Shown: piece after piece, positions 42,538-48,588 of the stretch | Layout of the letters: every line of letters starts with the position of its first letter | How positions within the stretch are numbered: position 1 is the first letter of the stretch | NCBI GenBank assembly: GCA_017617715.1 | Contig: JAFZVQ010000076.1 | Location: 1-48,588, forward strand | From: Bacteroidales bacterium | GTDB lineage: Bacteria; Bacteroidota; Bacteroidia; Bacteroidales; UBA932 | Length of the DNA: 48,588 nucleotides | Direction of reading: 5' to 3' | Translations under genes and position numbers: made by a program | The notes under the pieces: generated by a model | Databases searched by the model: none | What the model saw: only the letters and a program-made list of their open reading frames with translations | Told to the model about the DNA's origin: nothing

Positions 42538-43629
42538 TCAGGCGATTTGCGGACGTCCGGGACGCTCCCTGCGTTCGGAACTCTCCAGACGGCGCTCGGG
42601 CATCTTGTCCTCCTGAAGCTGAGCATAGTCGCGGCGCTTGGCAAAAATGTCGATGGCGGTGAATATCGCCGAGCGCATGGACTGGGGATCCGCAACATCG
42701 CGGCCGGCAAGTTCATAAGCCGTGCCGTGGTCGGGAGAAGTACGCACTATCGGCAGACCGGCGGTGTAGTTCACGCCGTCTTCGAACGAGAGGGCCTTGA
42801 ACGGAGCCAGCCCCTGGTCGTGGTACATGGCGAGGGTGGCGTCGAAACGCTCATAATGGCCAAGCCCGAAGTAGCCGTCCGGAGAATAGGGGCCGAATGC
42901 CAGCAGGCCCTCGCCGGTGGCCTGCGCCACGGCAGGGATGATAATATCCTGCTCTTCAGTGCCGAGCAGGCCGCCGTCGCCACTGTGGGGATTGAGGCTC
43001 AGCACAGCAATGCGCGGCTGGTCGATGCCGAAGTCCTCGCGAAGGGACTTGTCCATAAGACGCAACTTGCTGAGTATCTTATCTTTGGTAATCGATCCGG
43101 CAACGTCTTTCAGGGGAATGTGGCCTGTAACCACGCCAAGGCGCAGCCTGTGGCTGGTCATCAGCATGGTCACGTCAGAGACACCGAACTGCTGCTGGAG
43201 ATACTCCGTGTGTCCGGGAAAACCGAAACCTTCCCCGGACATGGCTTTCTTATTGATCGGCCCCGTGACCAGGACGTCGATCAGGCCGGCCTTGATGTCG
43301 CCGACCGCTTTCGAGAGCGCCGTAATAGCCGCCTTGGCAGAATCGGGAGTGGCCTGGCCAGGCTCTGCGAACACATTGTCCGGCAGGCAGTTGAGTATGT
43401 TGATACGCTTGGGCTTGGCATCCGAGGCGGAAGTGATCACATTGGTGTCGAGCTGCTCTATTTCGGGAATGGTCTTGCGATAGAATCCGAAAAGCTTCGA
43501 GGAGCCGTACACCACCGGAGTGAAGAAATCCAGGATGCGCGGATCCGAGATAGCCTTGATTATCACTTCGTAGCCTATGCCGTTGGAATCACCTTGAGTG
43601 ATGCCCACTATGGGTTTTGTCCTTTGCAT
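42538..43629 (-). CDS. pdxA: 4-hydroxythreonine-4-phosphate dehydrogenase
   Basis: 363-residue PdxA, which oxidises 4-phosphohydroxy-L-threonine in pyridoxal phosphate synthesis. It shows GITQGDSNGIGYEV at the N-terminus, the metal-binding His140 in FPGHTEYL, the MTGHIPLKD region and MYHDQGLAPFKAL near the C-terminus. The chosen ATG at 43629 matches the family start; the open frame upstream to 43746 is spurious. The last 20 residues (MPERRLESSERRERPGRPQI) form a charged extension beyond the usual end. The start is 4 nt after rnhA, the stop 2 nt before the PAP2 gene. Confidence 0.94.
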   Translation of the reverse strand: MQRTKPIVGITQGDSNGIGYEVIIKAISDPRILDFFTPVVYGSSKLFGFYRKTIPEIEQLDTNVITSASDAKPKRINILNCLPDNVFAEPGQATPDSAKAAITALSKAVGDIKAGLIDVLVTGPINKKAMSGEGFGFPGHTEYLQQQFGVSDVTMLMTSHRLRLGVVTGHIPLKDVAGSITKDKILSKLRLMDKSLREDFGIDQPRIAVLSLNPHSGDGGLLGTEEQDIIIPAVAQATGEGLLAFGPYSPDGYFGLGHYERFDATLAMYHDQGLAPFKALSFEDGVNYTAGLPIVRTSPDHGTAYELAGRDVADPQSMRSAIFTAIDIFAKRRDYAQLQEDKMPERRLESSERRERPGRPQIA

Positions 43630-43633
43630 AATC

Positions 43634-44089
43634 TTATAGTAATGTTGGATATTCTGTTTCGTAGCCCTCGTCGACGGGCAGGCCGGATTTGGAATAAGCC
43701 GCCACGGCGAGACGGTCGCAACGCTCGTTTTCAGGATGCCCCGCATGCCCCTTCAGCCAGTGGAAATTGAGCTGGAGTCCGGCGGCCAAGGCGTCGAAGC
43801 GCGCCCAGAGGTCGTGGTTTTTCTTCCTTTTCCACCCTTGGGTCACGGTGTTGACCACATACTGCGAGTCGCTCCATATTTCCACGCGGGCGCCGGGCCA
43901 GCGTATTGCGGAAAGGCCTTCGATTACTGCCAGCAACTCCATACGGTTGTTGGTGGTCCTGGCGTATCCCCCGCTCATCTCCTTGCGCAGGCTGCCGCAG
44001 CAGAGCACGGCGCCCCAGCCGCCGGGACCGGGATTGCCGCTTGCAGCACCGTCGGTATAGAGAAATATGGGAGGCCTGGTCTCGCTCAT
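43634..44089 (-). CDS. rnhA: Ribonuclease HI
   Basis: 151-residue RNase H1. The active-site residues are complete: D13 ([11 protein letters not shown]), E51 (NRMELLAV), D74 (IWSDSQYV) and D125 (NERCDRLAV), with the assisting His115 in WLKGHAGH. It removes RNA from RNA-DNA hybrids. Overlaps recX by 4 nt and precedes pdxA by 4 nt. The length fits the bacterial type I enzyme. Confidence 0.96.
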   Translation of the reverse strand: MSETRPPIFLYTDGAASGNPGPGGWGAVLCCGSLRKEMSGGYARTTNNRMELLAVIEGLSAIRWPGARVEIWSDSQYVVNTVTQGWKRKKNHDLWARFDALAAGLQLNFHWLKGHAGHPENERCDRLAVAAYSKSGLPVDEGYETEYPTLL

Positions 44090-44523
44090 AGCTTTATATC
44101 TTCGTAGTTGTAGCCTCTCGACAGGGCATATTTGATAAGCTTCAGCTTCGCCTGGGGGTCGCCTTCAAGGCTTTTCGCCTTGGCGGCCAGCAATTTGCCG
44201 AGCTTCTCGGAAGCGGCATCCCCGTCAATACTTGCCAATGCCTCATCAATGGCGGACGAGTCTATCCCCTTGCCTCTCAGGGCATACCTTATCTTCACGG
44301 GGCCCCAGCCATCCAGCACGGCCTTTTCCCGGGCAAAAGCCCCGGCATAGCGGACGTCATCCACATAGCCGTCGGCGACAAGGCTGTCGAGGACTTCCTG
44401 CGCCGCGGCAGCGTCCCCGTCCAGTGCCTTCAAGGCCTTCTGGCGCATCTCAGAGCAGCAATACTCCCTCCGGGCGCAGCGCCCCTGGAGGGAAACCAGT
44501 ACTTTCTTGATGCGTTCGTCCAT
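44086..44523 (-). CDS. recX: RecX regulatory protein
   Basis: 145-residue protein of the RecX family, which binds RecA filaments and modulates recombination. It is made of three-helix repeats, with [23 protein letters not shown] and [24 protein letters not shown] as family motifs. The frame is open to 44541. The ATG at 44523 ([22 protein letters not shown]) is chosen, and it lies 1 nt after the patatin stop. recA itself lies 3.5 kb away in the divergent operon at the other end of this gene group, rather than next to recX. Confidence 0.92.
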   Translation of the reverse strand: MDERIKKVLVSLQGRCARREYCCSEMRQKALKALDGDAAAAQEVLDSLVADGYVDDVRYAGAFAREKAVLDGWGPVKIRYALRGKGIDSSAIDEALASIDGDAASEKLGKLLAAKAKSLEGDPQAKLKLIKYALSRGYNYEDIKL

Positions 44524-44524
44524 A

Positions 44525-47014
44525 TCAGAAATCAAAGCCAAGGGATATATACAGCCCTGCGTCCTTTTCGAAAGCGTGGAAACGGTCCGACCAGGTGCCG
44601 AGCACCTTCAACGGACCTATCGGCGTGCGGTAACCTATCTCGAAACCGACACCCCAAAGCGTGGGCAGTATAGTCGTGATTATGTCACTGGGGGTAGCCG
44701 ACTCGCGGAAATAGCCGCCGGTGGCGGTGAGGAACAGATTCTTCACCGGTTCCACCCGGAATCCCAGCTGGGCCACACCCACATAGGGATAGGCCTGGTA
44801 CACGTTGCCGAAACCTATGAACGGAATCTGCCTTTCCATATAGCGGTCCGCTATCACGCCTCCGACGTAGTTCTGGTGCGCGTAGGAATAGTTCGGGTCC
44901 GTCGTTTTAAGCGGGGCCGGGGCGTCGGCACTTCCGATCACGGCACGCAGATGCAGCTCCGGAAGCAGCGCCACCCTCTCGCCAAGAGGCATCACCGAGG
45001 TGAAATTGAAGAAAGGCATGTGCAGCGGCTCGAACGAAGGGCAGTCCATCTTCATGAAATCCAGGTCGTAGCCGAAGGTCATCTTCATGCCCTTCGAAGG
45101 GTAGTAATTACGGTCGAAGGTATGGATGGCGCCATTGGCGAAAAGGCCGAGATACCCCCCGTTTGCAAGCTGCGGATAGGCGAGGTTTATGGACTGTCCG
45201 TAGCTGGTGCGCGACGACAGGCTGTAGTAGCGGTATTGCGCTCCCACGTTGATATCCACCTTGGTCCACCTGATGTTGGAAAGGTAAACCCTCTCCCTGT
45301 GACCCCACCAGCGGGCCTCGTCGGCGGCGCTGAAGATCTGCGTGTAGAGCGAAGACGACACGTTGTCGATACGGGCGTCCACATTTATTGTGGGCAGCCA
45401 GCTCAGGTCGAGAGCGCCGCGGGCGGACGCAAAGAGGTTGCGGCCCACCTTTGCGTCAATATCCAGTTTGAAGCCGCTGAGCTTATGGGCGTTGAAGCCC
45501 ACATTGAACAGGAACGACGGCCACTCTTCGGTGTCGAAGCGCACGCCCGCGCCGAACTGGTGCCGGGGACCTTTCACGCAGTCGAAGACAAGCCTGTAGG
45601 GCTCTTCTTTCCCGAGTATGTTGTAGGTCACGGAGGAGAAGCAACCCGTGGCCTGTATTATCGACATCATGCGTTCCATCTCCGCCTTGTCCACGGTGGA
45701 ACCCACCTTGAAGCCTATCTTGCGGTGGAGGAAGCGCGATTCGGCGTTGGTCAGTCCCTGGAACACCACACCGTAGATGCGCACCGGAGTCTGGCCGATA
45801 TCCACGGCCCTGGGAGCGTTCAGGCGTGGCTCGGCATCTCCGGTAAAACTCTTGATTTCAGCTATGCCTTCCGCCTTCAGGCGGGCCGCCTGATAGCCGC
45901 GGCTGATCATGGTGTCGATGGCTACCGGGGTGAAACTCAGCATATTGTAGCCGTCGAGCACAGGCTTGATGAACACATCCGTGCCGCCGACGTTGCGGTC
46001 GAAGGAGGTTTTGCCGAGCATCGTGATGAACTGCATCATGATGTCGCCGACATTGTTGACCTGGGAGTAACTTGGATCCGCATCCGAAAGGTCCACGCCT
46101 ATGACCATGTCGGCCCCCATGGCGCGCGCCAGGTCCACCGGGAAATTGTTGCGCACGCCGCCGTCCACCAGCACCATACCCTTGGTGCGCACGGGCTTGA
46201 AGAGGCCGGGGATGCTCATGGTGGAGCGCATGGCGTCCTTGATGGAGCCGGAAGACCAGTTCTTGGCCTTGAGCGAGATCATGTCGGCCGCCACGCAGAA
46301 ATACGGAATCGGCAGCTCGGTGAAGTCCATGTAGTCCTGGTAGCCCACGGAGAGGCTGGAGAAGGTGTTGTTGACATTGAACCCGTACACATAGCCGGAC
46401 GGGAGCGAGCTCGCGAAGGTGTTCTGTCCCATGGGGCTACGCTCTCCGTCTTCAATGTAACGCACCTGGTCGTCGATACGGGACTGGAAATCCTTCCTGG
46501 CGTAGTGGAAAGGGATCGCCATGGCGTAGGTCTCGCGGTAGAGCCTGCGGGTATATGAATAATAGGAAGGGTCGATGCGGTCGGTGAGCATGGTGCCCCA
46601 GTCCTGGGTGCGGAGGAGCGAATCCAGGAAATGGGAATCGTAGCCGAGGGAATAGAGGCCGCCGATCAGGCCTCCCATGCTGGTGCCGCAGATCATGTCC
46701 ACAGGGATGTGCTGCTCTTCGAGATAGCGGAGCACGCCCACATGGGCCGCCCCCTTTGCGCCGCCGCCGCTCAGCACAAGGGCCACGGTGGGGCGGTGCT
46801 CCCTGGCGTGGATAGTGTCCATGCGCTCGCGCATGCGGGCTATGGCAGCGGCATCCGCCTTAGGATCCACGCTGTCTATGGCCAGGCCGTTCTCATAGGT
46901 CTGGGCTCTGGCAGGCAGGAGAAGCAGGCACGCGCTCAGGAGCGTGAGCGCCGCCCTGCAAGCATCCCGCAGGCGGCGAGGATATCCTCGCCTCTGGAAG
47001 CTCTGATGGTGCAT
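44525..47014 (-). CDS. Patatin-like phospholipase fused to a BamA-type outer-membrane barrel
   Basis: 829 residues. A signal peptide follows a long basic n-region (hydrophobic core AALTLLSACLLLLPARA). Then comes a patatin domain with the oxyanion motif SGGGAKG (83-88), nucleophile elbow GTSMGG (Ser112) and DGGVRNNFP (catalytic Asp). A POTRA-like domain follows at about 440-520 and a 16-strand-type barrel ends in LYISLGFDF, with the terminal aromatic as required for barrel assembly. This is the PlpD-like (type Vd) layout; the enzyme part is expected to hydrolyse phospholipids at or outside the outer membrane. The ATG at 47014 is the only suitable start. It gives a 79-nt overlap with the rlmN coding region. 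Confidence 0.9.
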   Translation of the reverse strand: MHHQSFQRRGYPRRLRDACRAALTLLSACLLLLPARAQTYENGLAIDSVDPKADAAAIARMRERMDTIHAREHRPTVALVLSGGGAKGAAHVGVLRYLEEQHIPVDMICGTSMGGLIGGLYSLGYDSHFLDSLLRTQDWGTMLTDRIDPSYYSYTRRLYRETYAMAIPFHYARKDFQSRIDDQVRYIEDGERSPMGQNTFASSLPSGYVYGFNVNNTFSSLSVGYQDYMDFTELPIPYFCVAADMISLKAKNWSSGSIKDAMRSTMSIPGLFKPVRTKGMVLVDGGVRNNFPVDLARAMGADMVIGVDLSDADPSYSQVNNVGDIMMQFITMLGKTSFDRNVGGTDVFIKPVLDGYNMLSFTPVAIDTMISRGYQAARLKAEGIAEIKSFTGDAEPRLNAPRAVDIGQTPVRIYGVVFQGLTNAESRFLHRKIGFKVGSTVDKAEMERMMSIIQATGCFSSVTYNILGKEEPYRLVFDCVKGPRHQFGAGVRFDTEEWPSFLFNVGFNAHKLSGFKLDIDAKVGRNLFASARGALDLSWLPTINVDARIDNVSSSLYTQIFSAADEARWWGHRERVYLSNIRWTKVDINVGAQYRYYSLSSRTSYGQSINLAYPQLANGGYLGLFANGAIHTFDRNYYPSKGMKMTFGYDLDFMKMDCPSFEPLHMPFFNFTSVMPLGERVALLPELHLRAVIGSADAPAPLKTTDPNYSYAHQNYVGGVIADRYMERQIPFIGFGNVYQAYPYVGVAQLGFRVEPVKNLFLTATGGYFRESATPSDIITTILPTLWGVGFEIGYRTPIGPLKVLGTWSDRFHAFEKDAGLYISLGFDF

Positions 47015-47955
47015 ACTATTCCGTGGTTGTTGAGACGGTTCTTGAATTCTTCGATGCGGACGTCCGGCGGACAGTCGTACGGGAAGTCCGGTATCTTGTG
47101 GAAACGTATAAGGTTCACGCGGCACTCCAGTCCGGAAAGCAGCCGGATCAGGGCGTCGGCGTGCCGTTTGTCGTCGTTCCAGCCGGCAAACATGGTGTAT
47201 TCGAAACTCACCCGCCGCTGGCCGGAGAAGTCATAGTGCCGGATCAGCTCCAGCACGTCCCCCAGCGGCCAGGCCTTCTGGACGGGCATCAGCTCCAGAC
47301 GCTCTTCGGGGATGGGGTTATGAAGGCTCACCGCCAGGTGGCAGCGGCCGGAATCAAGGAAGCGCCGGAGCTGGGGCAGCACGCCAATGGTGCTGAGCGT
47401 CACGCGCTTGGGGCTCCAGCCGAAGCACTTTTCGTCCGTGAGGATATCGATAGCCCCGGCCACGGAGTCGTAATTGTCGAGCGGCTCGCCCATGCCCATG
47501 AACACGGCATTGGTCAGTTCGGCGGCTTCGGGAATGCTGATGAACTGGTTGAGTATGTCGGCGGTGCTGAGGTTGCCGTGCCAGCCCTGACGGCCGGTCA
47601 TGCAGAACCTGCAGCCCATGCGGCAGCCGGCCTGGGAGCTCACGCAGAGCGTCTTGCGGTCTTCGTCCGGAATCAGCACGGCCTCGACCACTTCTCCCCC
47701 GTCCACCTCGAAGAGGTATTTCACGGTGCCGTCCTTGGAGCGGGCTTCGCCCACGGGCGCCGAGCAGCCGAGATCGTATTTCTCCTGCAGCCGGGCCTTG
47801 GACTCGCGCGAAATGTTGGTCATTCTCTCCCACGAGCAGGCACGTTTGACATAGAGCCAGTCAGCTATCTGACGGCCCACAAACGGCTTCAGGCCGCAGT
47901 CCACGGCAGCGGCCACAAGCTCGTCCGGAGTTTTTCCCAACAACTTCGTTTTCAC
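46936..47955 (-). CDS. rlmN: 23S rRNA (A2503-C2)/tRNA (A37-C2) methyltransferase
   Basis: 339-residue radical SAM methyltransferase. The iron-sulfur motif CRMGCRFC (C111, C115, C118) and the GMGEPLDNYDSV motif are present. The catalytic C-terminal cysteine is in ASRGEDILAACGM (C329). The start at 47955 is a GTG; TTG codons at 47943 and 47940 are alternatives. The C-terminal AGRRSRS tail lies within the 79-nt overlap with the patatin gene. It modifies A2503 of 23S rRNA and A37 in some tRNAs. The -7 box ends 4 nt before the start, so the mRNA may be leaderless. Confidence 0.95.
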   Translation of the reverse strand: MKTKLLGKTPDELVAAAVDCGLKPFVGRQIADWLYVKRACSWERMTNISRESKARLQEKYDLGCSAPVGEARSKDGTVKYLFEVDGGEVVEAVLIPDEDRKTLCVSSQAGCRMGCRFCMTGRQGWHGNLSTADILNQFISIPEAAELTNAVFMGMGEPLDNYDSVAGAIDILTDEKCFGWSPKRVTLSTIGVLPQLRRFLDSGRCHLAVSLHNPIPEERLELMPVQKAWPLGDVLELIRHYDFSGQRRVSFEYTMFAGWNDDKRHADALIRLLSGLECRVNLIRFHKIPDFPYDCPPDVRIEEFKNRLNNHGIVCTIRASRGEDILAACGMLAGRRSRS

Positions 47956-47959
47956 ATTA

Positions 47960-47967
47960 CAAAAATA
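47960..47967 (-). promoter_or_regulatory. -7 box of the rlmN operon (TATTTTTG)
   Basis: Exact TAnnTTTG on the minus strand, ending 4 nt before the GTG start of rlmN, so transcription should begin at or near the start codon. No -33 TTG at the usual distance. Confidence 0.65.
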
Positions 47968-47980
47968 TGAAATTTTCTCT

Positions 47981-47988
47981 TATATTTG
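47981..47988 (+). promoter_or_regulatory. -7 box of recA (TATATTTG)
   Basis: Exact TAnnTTTG, leader about 22 nt to the ATG at 48016. It is 13 nt from the divergent rlmN box. No palindromic LexA-type operator is evident in the 60-bp gap. Confidence 0.7.
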
Positions 47989-48015
47989 TGTCTGTAACTT
48001 TTAAAACCACACGTT

Positions 48016-48588
48016 ATGGCTAAAGAAATTGAAACACAGGCCGGTGACGTCAATGCCGCAAAATTGAAGGCATTGCAGGCCACGATCGACAAGATCGAGA
48101 AAGATTTCGGAAAAGGTACGATTATGAAGCTGGGAGATCAGCCACAATGGGACGTCCAGGTGATACCGAGCGGCTCTGTTGCCCTCGACCACGCCCTGGG
48201 CATCGGTGGTTATCCCCGCGGCCGCATCATCGAGATCTACGGTCCGGAATCCAGCGGTAAGACCACTCTCGCCATCCACGCCATCGCGGAAGCCCAGAAG
48301 ATGGGCGGCATCGCCGCGATGATCGATGCGGAGCACGCCTTCGACCGCAGCTACGCACAGGCTCTCGGAGTGAATCTCGAGACCCTTCTAATCTCCCAAC
48401 CGGACAACGGCGAGCAGGCTCTTGAGATCACGGAGCAGCTGGTGCGCAGCGGCGCGATCGATGTGATTGTTGTCGACTCTGTCGCCGCGCTTCTCCCCCG
48501 CAGCGAGCTTGAAGGCGAGATGGGCGACAGCTCCGTTGGCGTGATCGCGCGTCTGATGAGCCAGGCGCTCCGCAAGCTCACCGGCGCC
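48016..48588 (+). CDS. recA: RecA recombinase, N-terminal part (3' truncated by window edge)
   Basis: First 191 residues of RecA, which polymerises on single-stranded DNA and drives homologous recombination. The frame starts [20 protein letters not shown] and shows the family motifs [32 protein letters not shown], Walker [18 protein letters not shown] and [19 protein letters not shown]. The sequence runs off the window edge in ALRKLTGA, before the rest of the core and the C-terminal domain. It is divergent from rlmN, whose operon also contains recX. Confidence 0.97.
   Translation, partial: MAKEIETQAGDVNAAKLKALQATIDKIEKDFGKGTIMKLGDQPQWDVQVIPSGSVALDHALGIGGYPRGRIIEIYGPESSGKTTLAIHAIAEAQKMGGIAAMIDAEHAFDRSYAQALGVNLETLLISQPDNGEQALEITEQLVRSGAIDVIVVDSVAALLPRSELEGEMGDSSVGVIARLMSQALRKLTGA

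Noticed and set aside
44507-46558. A 683-codon open frame antisense to the patatin-BamA gene
   Set aside because: The sense gene has intact catalytic motifs and a barrel C-terminus. The antisense product has no recognisable domain or start context.
47956-48015. Possible LexA-type operator between rlmN and recA
   Set aside because: The only symmetry seen is CAAAAATA with TATATTTG, which is explained by the two back-to-back -7 boxes.

Overview
The window is a gene-dense, clearly GC-rich chromosomal segment from a member of the Bacteroidota, most likely an anaerobic gut or rumen Bacteroidales. The evidence for this is: promoters carrying the Bacteroidota -7 box TAnnTTTG, sometimes with a -33 TTTG; start codons without obvious Shine-Dalgarno sites; a pyruvate:ferredoxin oxidoreductase; and typical Bacteroidales families (golvesin-domain amidase, Wzi capsule-assembly barrels, PG1098-type methyltransferase, M64 and DPP-IV peptidases, patatin-BamA fusion). 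The genus cannot be fixed from sequence reading alone. No rRNA, tRNA, CRISPR, insertion sequence, prophage or obvious horizontally acquired block is visible. No gap exceeds 100 bp. Summed over all gaps, only about 0.5 kb of 48.6 kb is outside the genes called here, about 99% coding.

Layout. 1-5503 (+ strand, with one inserted minus gene): the 3' end of nifJ with a strong terminator; a small secreted or membrane protein of unknown function; a degenerate M28 peptidase on the minus strand; a secreted TPR protein overlapping a metallo-beta-lactamase-fold hydrolase. 25279-5487 (- strand): sixteen genes in one train with no gap above 4 nt. In transcription order they are a NatAB-type ABC exporter, a 5'-nucleotidase split over two lipoproteins, YicC, a TonB-dependent receptor with a periplasmic heavy-metal-binding protein, glutaminyl-tRNA synthetase, two Wzi-like barrels flanking an aminotransferase, DUF47 plus PiT phosphate transporter, an MsbA-like ABC exporter, a VanZ protein and a large secreted zinc amidase. 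25348-27174 (+): DPP-IV-like peptidase, whose 3' end overlaps that of the next minus operon. 31856-27142 (-): HAMP sensor without output domain, TrkH, RecD-like helicase, methyltransferase. 31930-33129 (+): ROK regulator. 39158-33126 (-): exopolysaccharide operon wza, wzc (tyrosine-rich tail), nucleotide-sugar dehydratase, rmlD. 40612-39200 (-): glutamine synthetase. 40668-41879 (+): M64 metallopeptidase. 47955-41876 (-): rlmN, patatin-BamA fusion, recX, rnhA, pdxA, PAP2 phosphatase. 48016-end (+): recA.

Functionally the window is dominated by cell-envelope biogenesis (capsule or EPS export, Wzi barrels, MsbA-like flippase, wall amidase, outer-membrane lipase, PAP2, VanZ) mixed with housekeeping genes (glnS, recA, recX, rnhA, rlmN, pdxA). 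Every divergent gene pair has at least one clear TAnnTTTG box. In three pairs the boxes interlock over 28-39 bp, and in one they abut. Every convergent pair overlaps at the 3' ends, so no room remains for separate terminators. Several promoters sit so close to the start codon that leaderless mRNAs are predicted.

No clearly new multi-gene defence or mobile system was found. The most unusual signals are the extreme compaction, the 16-gene train, the M28 protein lacking key zinc and catalytic residues, the zinc amidase with a golvesin-like domain nested inside its catalytic fold, the output-less HAMP protein coupled to TrkH, and the 79-nt rlmN/patatin overlap.
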